Of a stretch of 32,748 nt of DNA, positions 21,661-29,898 are shown one piece after another (the first letter of the stretch is position 1; each line of letters opens with the position of its first letter). The notes under the pieces were generated by a model, which was not told the origin of the DNA, made no database searches, and worked only from the letters and a program-made list of their open reading frames with translations. This DNA comes from CAZQIO01 sp964593405 (GTDB lineage Bacteria > Patescibacteriota > Minisyncoccia > Minisyncoccales > GBS-2), in contig CAZQIO010000006.1 in NCBI GenBank assembly GCA_964593405.1, positions 1 to 32,748 of the forward strand, in the 5' to 3' direction. Position numbers and translations under genes: made by a program.

Positions 21661-23455
21661 TTCAAAATTGATTTTAATCTCAATTTTGGCTTTAGTTTTT
21701 GCTTTGGCCATTTTAAGCTCTTTGGGAGATTCTGCCACGTCCGACGAACCTCCTCATATTGTCGCTGGCTACACTTATTTGAAATTGCACGACATGAGAT
21801 TGAATCCAGAACATCCGCCCCTCTTGAAAGATTTGGCTGCCCTTCCCTTGCTCTTTTTAAAGTTAAACTTCCCAGAAAATTCTTTTGCCTGGCAACAACC
21901 TGACGGTCCCTATTGGTGGCACCAGTTCAATTTGGGAGGTGAATTTTTGTACAACTCTGGAAACGATCCAGATAAAATTTTGTTTTTTGCTAGACTCCCA
22001 ATGATTTGCCTTTTGATTTTTTGTGGCTTTTTTATTTTTCTTTTTGCCAAAGAATTTTTCGGAGAGAAAGTTGCCATTTTGGCTTTGTTTTTCTTTGCTT
22101 TCTCTCCTACTTTTTTGGCTCACGGAAGGTTTGTAACAACTGATGTTGGCGCTGCTTTTGGTGTAGTTTTGGCAACCTTTTTCTTTTTGAAAGCCCTAAA
22201 AAATCCAACACTCAAAAACATAATTTTTGCCGGAATTGCCCTAGGAATTTCCCAATGCTTGAAATTTTCTTTAATTTTGATCATTCCTTTCTTTGTGATT
22301 TTAACATTGACTTGGATGATAGTCTTTAAAGAATGGAAAAAACCACTCAAAGTTTTAATTTTAGCTTTTTGTTTTTGGATTTTAGTTGTTTGGATAGTTT
22401 ATGGTCTGCAAATTTACGGCTATCCTCCAGAAAGGCAATTGAGAGATACTAAAATAAATTTGGAATCTTTTTCTGGAGGTTCTCAATCAATTAAAGAAAC
22501 TTGCCTTTCACCAAAATCAATTGAGAAAATCAAAAGGTGTCTGGCTGAAATTGTAATTTGGGCTTCAAACAAACCTTTAATTAGGCCATTGGCCCAATAC
22601 TTTTTGGGGCTTTTGATGGCATCTCAAAGGGCTTCTGGCGGGCACACTACTTTCTTTTTGGGCGAGATTTCAGCATCAGGTTGGAAAACATACTTTCCTT
22701 TTGTTTATTTGATCAAAGAGCCACTTGCCTTTCATATTTTATCTCTCATTGCTTTGAGTTATTTTGCGCTAAAGATTAAAGAGCCTCTTTGGAAAAGACC
22801 AATGGAAAGAATGAAAAATTTCATCAAAGAGAATTTTGTCGAATTTTCAATGATTTTGTGGCTTTTGATTTATTGGACAACTTCTTTGAAAGCCCATTTG
22901 AACATTGGAGTGAGGCATTTGCTACCTGCTTTTCCTTTCACAATGATTTTGGTTGCCAAAGGAATTGTTTTTTGGTTGGAAAACACCAATTTTAAAAAAC
23001 TTTCTTTGACCCTATTTTCAATTTTAATTTTTTGGCAGACAATCTCAGTCTTGAAAATTTTCCCCCACTTTTTAGCCTACGCCAACGAAATCGTCGGAGG
23101 CCCTGACAATCTTTATCTTTATACCGTTGATTCTAACTTAGATTGGGGTCAGGATTTGAAGAGATTGAAAGAATGGGTTGAGAAAAACAAAATTCAAAAA
23201 ATTTATTTGGATTATTTTGGTGGCGGAAACCCAAAATACTATTTGGGTGAAAAATATGAAGGTTGGTGGGGACAAAGGAATCCAAAAGAATTATCGAAAG
23301 GTTCTTTTTTGGCAATTTCTGCAACTTCTTTACAAGGTGGGAAAGGATTGCCAGCTAAAGGCTTTGATCAGCCCTGGGGATATTATCTGTGGTTGGAAGG
23401 AAAAAAGCCTTTTGCCAAAATTGGCTACTCAATTTTTGTCTATTACATTGAGTGA
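21644..23455 (+). CDS. GT39/PMT-like membrane glycosyltransferase
   Basis: Integral membrane enzyme of the protein O-mannosyltransferase type, expected to use a polyprenyl-phosphate sugar. 603 residues, many membrane segments. The first extracytoplasmic loop has the acidic pair D34-E35 in SDEPPHIVAGYTYLKLHD, then RLNPEHPPLLKDLAALPLLF. This matches the PMT catalytic-loop layout. HGRFVTTDVGAAFGV and GVRHLLPAFPF are further family signatures. A soluble C-terminal part contains DSNLDWGQDLKRLKEW and GYYLW. It starts within the end of the preceding GT39-like gene and its stop codon abuts the stop of converging ftsQ with no gap. Whether the acceptor is protein, lipid or wall polymer is unknown. Confidence 0.82.
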   Translation: MKLKNSSKLILISILALVFALAILSSLGDSATSDEPPHIVAGYTYLKLHDMRLNPEHPPLLKDLAALPLLFLKLNFPENSFAWQQPDGPYWWHQFNLGGEFLYNSGNDPDKILFFARLPMICLLIFCGFFIFLFAKEFFGEKVAILALFFFAFSPTFLAHGRFVTTDVGAAFGVVLATFFFLKALKNPTLKNIIFAGIALGISQCLKFSLILIIPFFVILTLTWMIVFKEWKKPLKVLILAFCFWILVVWIVYGLQIYGYPPERQLRDTKINLESFSGGSQSIKETCLSPKSIEKIKRCLAEIVIWASNKPLIRPLAQYFLGLLMASQRASGGHTTFFLGEISASGWKTYFPFVYLIKEPLAFHILSLIALSYFALKIKEPLWKRPMERMKNFIKENFVEFSMILWLLIYWTTSLKAHLNIGVRHLLPAFPFTMILVAKGIVFWLENTNFKKLSLTLFSILIFWQTISVLKIFPHFLAYANEIVGGPDNLYLYTVDSNLDWGQDLKRLKEWVEKNKIQKIYLDYFGGGNPKYYLGEKYEGWWGQRNPKELSKGSFLAISATSLQGGKGLPAKGFDQPWGYYLWLEGKKPFAKIGYSIFVYYIE

Positions 23456-24241
23456 TTACTTTTTGTACTTTGGAAAGGCAAAATTTCCAAACCTCAAATC
23501 AATGTACTCTAAAAGTCCCCTTTTTTCCTTTGGGATGGCTTCTTTTAGTGCTACTTCTAATTTTTTTACTTGCCAATCAATGTCTTCTTTTGGGTTTAAA
23601 ATTATTTTCCAACCATCTTTGGTAAAAAAATAAAAATTTTCTTTTGAAACCAAAATTTTCTCAATCTCAATTTCAAGTTCCTCAATTTTATTTTTTGCCT
23701 GAAGAATTTTTTCCAAAATTTCTTTTTCTAAAATTTTCTCTCCCAATTTTATTTCTCCTTCAAAATCCTCATTTTCTATTTTTGGCAAATTAAGATTTTC
23801 TTGATTTTTTTCAAAAACTACTCCTTCTTTGTCTAACAAAAAACATTCTCCATGACAAAAAGAGGCAATCTCTTTTCTTTCTTTTAGTTCAACTATTAGA
23901 GAATTGGGCAATTTCCTTTTAATTTTTAGTTCAAAAATTTGAGGGAAATTGCTCAAGATCTTTTTCTCAATGTCTGATAAATTTGCTAAAAAAATGTTTT
24001 TTGTTTCAAAAAACAAAATTTTTCTCTTTAAATTGTTTTTGACCAAATTTTCGATTTCTTCCTTTTGCAGCCTTTCTTGCCCAACGACAAAAACCTTTTC
24101 AATATTAAAAAATCTAGAAAAAAATAAAAAATAAACGACCAAACAGGAAAAAGCGAAAAAAACCAAAGAAAGCCAAAAATTTGAACTTTTAAAGATCGAT
24201 TTTTTCTTTTTAAATTTAAAACGCTTTCTGTAGCTTCTCAT
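23456..24241 (-). CDS. ftsQ: FtsQ/DivIB-type cell-division protein
   Basis: Single-pass membrane protein that links FtsW/FtsI to the divisome through FtsB/FtsL-like partners. 261 residues. A very basic cytoplasmic tail (1-20, RKRFKFKKKKS) precedes one membrane span (about 22-42). A POTRA domain follows (about 45-118, FNIEKVFVVGQERLQKEEIENLV ... KRKLPNSLIVELKERKEIA), then the beta domain with CFLLDKEGVVF. It is the last gene of the lysS-to-ftsQ operon, 3 bases after femAB. The other divisome gene in the window, ftsW, is far away at the left end. The sequence is divergent, as usual for FtsQ, but the layout is clear. Confidence 0.88.
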   Translation of the reverse strand: MRSYRKRFKFKKKKSIFKSSNFWLSLVFFAFSCLVVYFLFFSRFFNIEKVFVVGQERLQKEEIENLVKNNLKRKILFFETKNIFLANLSDIEKKILSNFPQIFELKIKRKLPNSLIVELKERKEIASFCHGECFLLDKEGVVFEKNQENLNLPKIENEDFEGEIKLGEKILEKEILEKILQAKNKIEELEIEIEKILVSKENFYFFTKDGWKIILNPKEDIDWQVKKLEVALKEAIPKEKRGLLEYIDLRFGNFAFPKYKK

Positions 24242-24244
24242 TTT

Positions 24245-25279
24245 TCAATATCCCCTTTTTATTTTTCTTGCCCTCTCGATCAAATAATTTATCCAGTATC
24301 TAAAAGAAAGAGGAAAGTCTTGGGTTTTAACATATTCTTTTTTTTCTCCTCCAAATCCCATTTTAAAAAAACTCAAACCTGCCCAGGGATGGTTCTTTGA
24401 TTTGGTTTCGGCAATCCCCCAAAAGTTAAATTTTTCAAAACCCAAACTCTTTGCTTTTTCAATTGCTTTCCAAATTAGCAAATAAGAAACAGGAACTTTT
24501 GGATATTTTTGAGAGGATGCCCCGTGATGATAAAAGCCAATTTTTTGCCAAAAAACAAAAATTCCACCCGAAACCACCTCTCCCTTGTATTTTCCCAAAA
24601 TAATTGAAATTTGATTTTCTTTTGAGAAAGCCAAAAATTCATTTTTTAAATAAGAAAGGGGAAAGGGAACGAATCTGTGCCTTTCTTTTGTAATTTGGTA
24701 AATTTGGTTGAAAATTTCTACTCCTTCAAGATCATTTTTTTCAAAAATTTCAATATCTTTGTCTTTTTGAGCTCTTTTGATCAAGTACCTAGTTGTCTTT
24801 CTCATTTCCATTAAAAGTTTTTCTTTTGGCTGAGAAATGTCTAACTCCCAGGTCACTTCTGGATGAATGTGAATCGGGGCTTGTAAAAAACCCAAATTTC
24901 TAAATAATTCTGAGTTTTCTTTTTTTCTTTCCCAAATTGGCGAAATTCTAATAAAGTGGCATTTTTCAATTTTTGCAATCTCTTTTAGTTTTTCAACCAA
25001 AACTTTCAAAACTTCAAATTTCAAATTTGATTTTTCAGGCTTTAAATTTGGTCCGTGGGGCAAAAACAAAAAAGTTCCCCTTTTAGCAGAAACTTTAATT
25101 GCCAATGCCAAGGAAATTAAATTTTCTTTTTCAAAAATTCCAAGCCTCCAAATTTTGTTTCCCATTAATTTTTGAAATTCCCCCCAATTCCAAGAATTCA
25201 AAAAAGTTTTCTCTTTACAATCCGACAAAAAATTCTCCCAAACTTGTTTTTCTTTGATTTCTTTAATTGAAAGTTCCAT
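24245..25279 (-). CDS. FemAB-family peptidyltransferase 1
   Basis: Likely adds an amino acid from aminoacyl-tRNA to the stem peptide of a wall precursor, forming a branch or cross-bridge. 344 residues with the double-GNAT Fem fold. NSWNWGEFQ (28-36), FLPHGPNL, RISPIWE, MRKTTRYLIKRAQKD and GASSQKYPKVPVSYLLIWKAI are visible. So is the C-terminal FNFWGIAE ... FKMGFGGEKKEY. Length is close to FemX and shorter than staphylococcal FemA, so the coiled-coil arm is absent. The donor amino acid cannot be read from sequence. Its start overlaps the end of murF by 17 bases. Confidence 0.87.
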   Translation of the reverse strand: MELSIKEIKEKQVWENFLSDCKEKTFLNSWNWGEFQKLMGNKIWRLGIFEKENLISLALAIKVSAKRGTFLFLPHGPNLKPEKSNLKFEVLKVLVEKLKEIAKIEKCHFIRISPIWERKKENSELFRNLGFLQAPIHIHPEVTWELDISQPKEKLLMEMRKTTRYLIKRAQKDKDIEIFEKNDLEGVEIFNQIYQITKERHRFVPFPLSYLKNEFLAFSKENQISIILGKYKGEVVSGGIFVFWQKIGFYHHGASSQKYPKVPVSYLLIWKAIEKAKSLGFEKFNFWGIAETKSKNHPWAGLSFFKMGFGGEKKEYVKTQDFPLSFRYWINYLIERARKIKRGY

Positions 25280-26816
25280 TTAATATCAGTTTTGTTAAAT
25301 TTTTTGGTAACCGACCCTCCAACAAAACAATGTCATTTTTTTCCTTAAATTGTAACAATTTTTCAAGAATTTTTTTTGGATCTTCAAGAAAGACTGCTTT
25401 CTCTCCAGCCTCCTTCTTTATTTCCTTGAAATAGTCTTTTGTTACTATAATTGCCAAGTGGCAAACTTCTTTGATTTTTTTTCCAATTTTTTGGTGAATT
25501 TCTCTTGATTTCGGTCCCAACTCAATCAGGCATGGCATCAAAATTGCTCTTTTTCCTTCCCAAACTTTCAAATAGTCCAAATGGGAAAGGACCGAATTTG
25601 GGTTTGCAGAATATGTCGCATCTAAAACATTAAAGCCAGATTTAGTTTTAATCAATTTAATTCCAGTTTGATCTTGGGTAATTTTTTGGCAGGCTTTGGA
25701 AATTTCTTTTAGATTCATTCCAAATTCCATTGCGCAACAGACAGCCAAAAGAATGTTTTCGATGTTTTGTTCTCCGATTAATTTTAAATTAAAATCGGCA
25801 ATTTCACCCTCTTTTGAAAAAACTTGAAAAAACAAAACTTCCTTTTTTACTTTAATGTTTGCTGCAAAAAGATCAAAATTTTTGTTTTGTTTTCCAACAA
25901 TTTTTTTCCTCAATTTTGTTTCTTTGTAAATTTTTCTTAAAATTTCATTTTCTCCGTTAAAAATTACCAAACCATCCTCTGGAAGACTTTCAATCAGTTC
26001 CTTTCCTCCCTCTCCTGAAATTAAATTTTCCATTGAACCAAAAAGAGCCAAGTGTTGTTCGTTGAGGCCGCAAACAATACCAATTTTTGGTTTTGTAATT
26101 TTGCAAATTTTTTTAACCTCTCCTTTTTTATAAGCTGCCATTTCACAAACAAAAATTTCATGTTCTTTTTTTAAATTTTTCAAAATTGTCATAGCCACCC
26201 CTATTGGGGTATTAACGTTTCCTTCTGTTTTTAATACTTTAAATTTTTCAGATAAAATTGTGGACAGAAATTCTTTTGTTGAAGTTTTTCCATAAGAGCC
26301 AGTAATTCCAATAGTGATTAAGCGAGGGAATTTTTTTATTTTTCTCGTTGCCTTTTTTATTATTAATTCTTTGGCAATATTTGTTGGTAAAAGAAAAAGC
26401 AAATTTAAAAAGAGCAAATAAGGAAAAATTAACAAGTCAAAAATTGGCAAAAACAAAAAATTTGGACGGCTAAAAATTATCAACAAAATAAAGGAAAAAG
26501 AAAGAACAAAAAAAAGAACCATTTTGAAAGTAAATTGGGGCAAAATCCATCTTTTTCTTTTCAAAGAAAAAAGAGAATAAAGAGAAAGTAAAAAATAAAA
26601 AAAGGGCACAACAAAAAAAAGTTTTTTACTTAGTGACAGTGGTAAAAGACAAAATAAAGCCAAAAAGAATTGACGAGAAAAAAAGATCGATTTTTTTCTT
26701 TTAATCTCATCAAAAACCCTATCAAATCTATACTCTTTAACCTGCAAAAAATTGAGATAGAAAAAAAGACGTCTCAAAAAATAAGGGAAAAAAATGATAA
26801 AAATTAATTGTTTCAT
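25263..26816 (-). CDS. murF: MurF-like Mur ligase with an N-terminal membrane domain
   Basis: Expected to add D-Ala-D-Ala to the UDP-MurNAc-tripeptide. 517 residues. Residues 1-165 contain four or five hydrophobic segments (near 1-22, 46-62, 64-85, 97-117 and 119-143) in place of the soluble N-terminal UDP-binding domain of standard MurF. The ATPase core follows: P-loop GITGSYGKTSTKE (170-182), EGNVNTPIGV, VCEMAAYKKGEVK, CGLNEQHLALFGS, then the C-terminal domain with DATYSANPNSV, PCLIELGPKS and LEGRLPKNLTK. The identity as MurF rests on the ligase core and its place after murE, with which it overlaps by 4 bases. It would be held at the membrane, close to MraY, MurG and FtsW. Confidence 0.85.
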   Translation of the reverse strand: MKQLIFIIFFPYFLRRLFFYLNFLQVKEYRFDRVFDEIKRKKSIFFSRQFFLALFCLLPLSLSKKLFFVVPFFYFLLSLYSLFSLKRKRWILPQFTFKMVLFFVLSFSFILLIIFSRPNFLFLPIFDLLIFPYLLFLNLLFLLPTNIAKELIIKKATRKIKKFPRLITIGITGSYGKTSTKEFLSTILSEKFKVLKTEGNVNTPIGVAMTILKNLKKEHEIFVCEMAAYKKGEVKKICKITKPKIGIVCGLNEQHLALFGSMENLISGEGGKELIESLPEDGLVIFNGENEILRKIYKETKLRKKIVGKQNKNFDLFAANIKVKKEVLFFQVFSKEGEIADFNLKLIGEQNIENILLAVCCAMEFGMNLKEISKACQKITQDQTGIKLIKTKSGFNVLDATYSANPNSVLSHLDYLKVWEGKRAILMPCLIELGPKSREIHQKIGKKIKEVCHLAIIVTKDYFKEIKKEAGEKAVFLEDPKKILEKLLQFKEKNDIVLLEGRLPKNLTKLILNGTFN

Positions 26817-28126
26817 TTTTTAAGAAGCGAAATTAATTCCTCTTTTACTACTTTTCGATCGTCCCAGGGAATATGTTTTGATTTTATGATCATTGACTGC
26901 TCTGCTCCCTTACCAGTGATTAAAACCCAATCGTCTTTTTGGGCCAAAGAAAGAGCTTTTCTGATGGCCTTTCTTCTATCTTCTATCAAAAATAGGTTTT
27001 TTTCTCTTTCTTTTCCTGCTTTTTCTGCTGCCCTAGCAATATCTTCAATAATTTTGAGAGGGTCTTCTTCGTAGGGGTCAACATTTGTTACTACAATAAA
27101 ATCTGCTTTTTGGGCTGCAATTTTCCCCATTGCCGGACGCTTTGTTGGGTCTCTTCCTCCTCCTTCAGCCCCCAACAATACAATAATTTTGGCAGTTTTT
27201 CTTTTGAGAGCGTTTATTGTGTCAAGCAAGGCATTCATACTTTTTGCTTCATGGGCATAATCTACCAGAACATTAAAATCTTGTCCTACATCAATTTTTT
27301 CCATTCGACCGGGAACTAATTTTATATTTTCTAACCCTTCTTTAATTTTTTCTTCTGGAATTTCAAACATTTTAGAGATAATAATTGCTGGAAGAGCGTT
27401 GTAAACGTTAAATTCTCCCAAAAGGAAAATCCTATATTTGATATTGTTGACAAAAAACTCCACCCCCTCTTGATCCATCTTGACATTTGAGATTAAAAAA
27501 TCTACTCCCTCTTTTTTTCCGAAAGTAAATTTTTTATCAGCTTTAAAACTCAAAAAGTAATCTGCTTCTTGGTCGTCGGCATTAACAATAATTGTTTTTG
27601 GCACTTTTTTCCCCTTAAAAATCTTGTAGGGAAGTTTCGCTAAAGCAGCAAAAATTTTCCCTTTGGTTTTTTTGTAATTTTCAAAACTCCATCCATGAGA
27701 AGGAAGATGTTCTGGGCTTAAATTGGTAAAAACACAAATATCAAAAGCAATGCCTTTGTGTCTCCACTGTTTTATGCCTTCTGAAGTTGTTTCCAAAACA
27801 CAAAATTGACAACCTGCTTTTACCATCTTGGCCAAGAGCGATTTGAGGACAAACCTACCTGGCATTGTCATATGATAGGGATTCAAAAATTTTCTTTCTC
27901 CATCATCAATAAAATTTGTGCTCAAAAGACCAGTTTTATAACCTGCGCTATTCAAACAAGACCAAATAAAATGAGTGGTTGTCGTTTTCCCCTTCGTTCC
28001 TGTAACTCCAATAACGATTAGCTTTTTCGATGGAAATCTAAAGTAAATGTTGGCAAGTTCAGAAATTAGGAAGTGATAAAGAGAAGTAATTTTTTCAAAA
28101 ATTATCTTTTTAATTTTTCCTAACAT
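26813..28126 (-). CDS. murE: MurE-like Mur ligase lacking the N-terminal domain
   Basis: Expected to add the third, diamino residue to UDP-MurNAc-dipeptide. 437 residues. The P-loop GVTGTKGKTTT (40-50) begins only about 39 residues in, roughly 75 fewer than in E. coli MurE, so the UDP-binding N-domain is missing. In its place is a short amphipathic stretch (SLYHFLISELANIYFRFPSKK). The core has MTMPGRFVL, VLETTSEGIKQWR, FTNLSPEHL and GEFNVYNA. The C-terminal domain has VDYAHE, GAEGGGRDPTKRP and, at the DNPR specificity position, VDPY in TNVDPYEEDP. The DAP-specific Arg is absent. The amino acid added is uncertain. The start overlaps femAB 2 by 17 bases. Confidence 0.87.
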   Translation of the reverse strand: MLGKIKKIIFEKITSLYHFLISELANIYFRFPSKKLIVIGVTGTKGKTTTTHFIWSCLNSAGYKTGLLSTNFIDDGERKFLNPYHMTMPGRFVLKSLLAKMVKAGCQFCVLETTSEGIKQWRHKGIAFDICVFTNLSPEHLPSHGWSFENYKKTKGKIFAALAKLPYKIFKGKKVPKTIIVNADDQEADYFLSFKADKKFTFGKKEGVDFLISNVKMDQEGVEFFVNNIKYRIFLLGEFNVYNALPAIIISKMFEIPEEKIKEGLENIKLVPGRMEKIDVGQDFNVLVDYAHEAKSMNALLDTINALKRKTAKIIVLLGAEGGGRDPTKRPAMGKIAAQKADFIVVTNVDPYEEDPLKIIEDIARAAEKAGKEREKNLFLIEDRRKAIRKALSLAQKDDWVLITGKGAEQSMIIKSKHIPWDDRKVVKEELISLLKK

Positions 28127-29123
28127 AAGTTTTAAAACAATCTTTCAATTTTTTCCCCAAATTATAAAGAGTATACCAAAAGTTACTGAAAACAAAAACT
28201 TGACTTGGAGGATAAACGAACTCAAACCCACCAAATCCTTTTTTGTAAGTCGTCAAAGTTGGCCATTTGATTTCATCTATTCCCCAAAAATCAAAAAATT
28301 GGAAATTATTTTCCTTTGCCCAAAGAATTTCTTGCCAATGCAAAAAAAATGAAGCTCTCAATTTTCTCTTTTCATAATCGTGCGCTCCATGAAGATAAGT
28401 TACTGTATTACCAAAACAAACTAGCAAGTGAGCAGCTACTGGCTTTTTTTGATACTTTGCCAAAAAAAGTTTTGTTTTTAAAAATTCATTTTTAGTTTTC
28501 AAAAGTTCCTCATAGTATTTTTTTGGGAAAAAGGAAATTTTTTTTCTTTTTTCTGTTTCTTTTAAAAGTTTGAAAAAAACTTCAAAATCATCGTCAATTT
28601 CCTCTTTAATTTCGAGTTCCAAACCACTTCTTGTGCTTCTTCTTATTCCATATTTTGTCCTTCGAGAAAAACTTTCAAACAAGCTTTTAACATCTTTTTT
28701 CAAGTCCAAAATTAATGTTTTTTGAGGTTGAATCCTTTTTTTTGAAATAAAAAAACCTTTGGGATTTGGAATTTCATTTTTTGGTTCTATTTTTAAAAAA
28801 ATTGCCCTTTCTTTTTTTGCCAAGAAAACTAAGTTGTTGGCCAATTCTAAAAGCAGCTTTTCTTTTTTTTCAAAATTATTTTCAAAATTGAAAAATGGAC
28901 CAAAAGGAATATAAAAATAACTTATTCCAAAAGGCAAATTTTCTTTTATTATTTGAGCTCTTAGCCAAAGGCCTTCATCTTTCATCTCAATTCTGAAAAC
29001 TTTTTTTGAAAGCCTTTCTTGAAAATCTCCCCAGGCCCAGCACTGGAGAAAACTACCTTCTCTTTCAATTAACTCTTTATCCCACTCTCTTTTTTCATTT
29101 ATTTTAAAAAACTTTATTTCCAT
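28110..29123 (-). CDS. FemAB-family peptidyltransferase 2
   Basis: Second aminoacyl-tRNA-dependent Fem ligase of the operon, probably adding another residue to the same bridge. 337 residues. It shows LQCWAWGDFQERL (26-38), IPFGPFFNFE, FLKIEPKNE, FSRRTKYGIRRSTRSG, HGAHDYEKRKLRASFFLHWQEILWA and FDFWGIDEIKWPTLTTYKKGFGG, split here by motif. It is related to FemAB 1 but clearly diverged, so the two probably differ in acceptor position. No coiled-coil arm is visible. It lies 1 base after the alpha/beta hydrolase and overlaps murE by 17 bases. Confidence 0.87.
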   Translation of the reverse strand: MEIKFFKINEKREWDKELIEREGSFLQCWAWGDFQERLSKKVFRIEMKDEGLWLRAQIIKENLPFGISYFYIPFGPFFNFENNFEKKEKLLLELANNLVFLAKKERAIFLKIEPKNEIPNPKGFFISKKRIQPQKTLILDLKKDVKSLFESFSRRTKYGIRRSTRSGLELEIKEEIDDDFEVFFKLLKETEKRKKISFFPKKYYEELLKTKNEFLKTKLFLAKYQKKPVAAHLLVCFGNTVTYLHGAHDYEKRKLRASFFLHWQEILWAKENNFQFFDFWGIDEIKWPTLTTYKKGFGGFEFVYPPSQVFVFSNFWYTLYNLGKKLKDCFKTYVRKN

Positions 29124-29124
29124 T

Positions 29125-29898
29125 TTAACTTTTCAGTTGTTCAATCAAAATCTCGGCTAATTTTTGAGGATTTTCCAAGTGGGGACTGTGTCCTAATTTT
29201 GGCAAAACTATCAACTTTGAATTTTCAATCTTTTCTTTAAAAATCATTCCATATTTTAGTGGAACAACCCTGTCTCTTTCTCCCCAAATTAAAATCGTTT
29301 CTTTTTTTATTTGAGAAAGAAAAGGAGAAAGATCTTCGGCCAATATTTTTTTCATTGTCTCTCTCATTACTCCTCTGGCCTTAACATAATCTTTTCCTCT
29401 CAAGAAAAAATAAAAAATTTTCCTGGCTGACTCTTTAAACTGGGAAAACGGTCTCAAAGAAAAAATGCAATTTCCCCAATTTGCCAACCAAAAAATAATT
29501 TTTGTTTTTAAATTTAAAGTTGGTTTTATTCCGGCAGAGGAAATCAAAATTAATTTTTTGACTTTTTCTGGAAAAAAATTTACAAATTTAATTGCCACCC
29601 TTCCGCCAAAAGAATGTCCCAAAAGAAAAAATTCTTCAAAACCTATTTTTTCAGTGAATTTTTTAACAAGATTTGAAAAATCATTTAAACTCCAGGCTGC
29701 CGGGGGAAAACTACTTTTTCCAAAACCTGGAAAATCTAGGCAGGCTATTTTGAATTCTTTTTCTAAAATTTCGATTACTTTTTTCCAGGAATCACAACTA
29801 CCACCCCAACCGTGCAAAATCAAAAAAGGGAACCCTTCACCCCCAATTTTGTAGTTGATTTTTAAACCATCAATTTCTATCTCCTTTTCTTTTATCAT
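29125..29898 (-). CDS. Alpha/beta-fold hydrolase
   Basis: Serine hydrolase of unknown substrate. 257 residues. The oxyanion region is HGWGG (29-33), the nucleophile elbow GHSFGG (94-99, Ser96), the acid D209 in GERDRVVP and the base H237 in LGHSPH. A cap region lies between about 125 and 190 and is rich in aromatic and basic residues. No signal peptide is visible, so it is probably cytoplasmic or at the inner membrane face. It sits within a wall-synthesis operon, overlapping serS by 4 bases. Its role could be release or editing of a precursor, but nothing in the sequence fixes that. Confidence 0.82.
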   Translation of the reverse strand: MIKEKEIEIDGLKINYKIGGEGFPFLILHGWGGSCDSWKKVIEILEKEFKIACLDFPGFGKSSFPPAAWSLNDFSNLVKKFTEKIGFEEFFLLGHSFGGRVAIKFVNFFPEKVKKLILISSAGIKPTLNLKTKIIFWLANWGNCIFSLRPFSQFKESARKIFYFFLRGKDYVKARGVMRETMKKILAEDLSPFLSQIKKETILIWGERDRVVPLKYGMIFKEKIENSKLIVLPKLGHSPHLENPQKLAEILIEQLKS

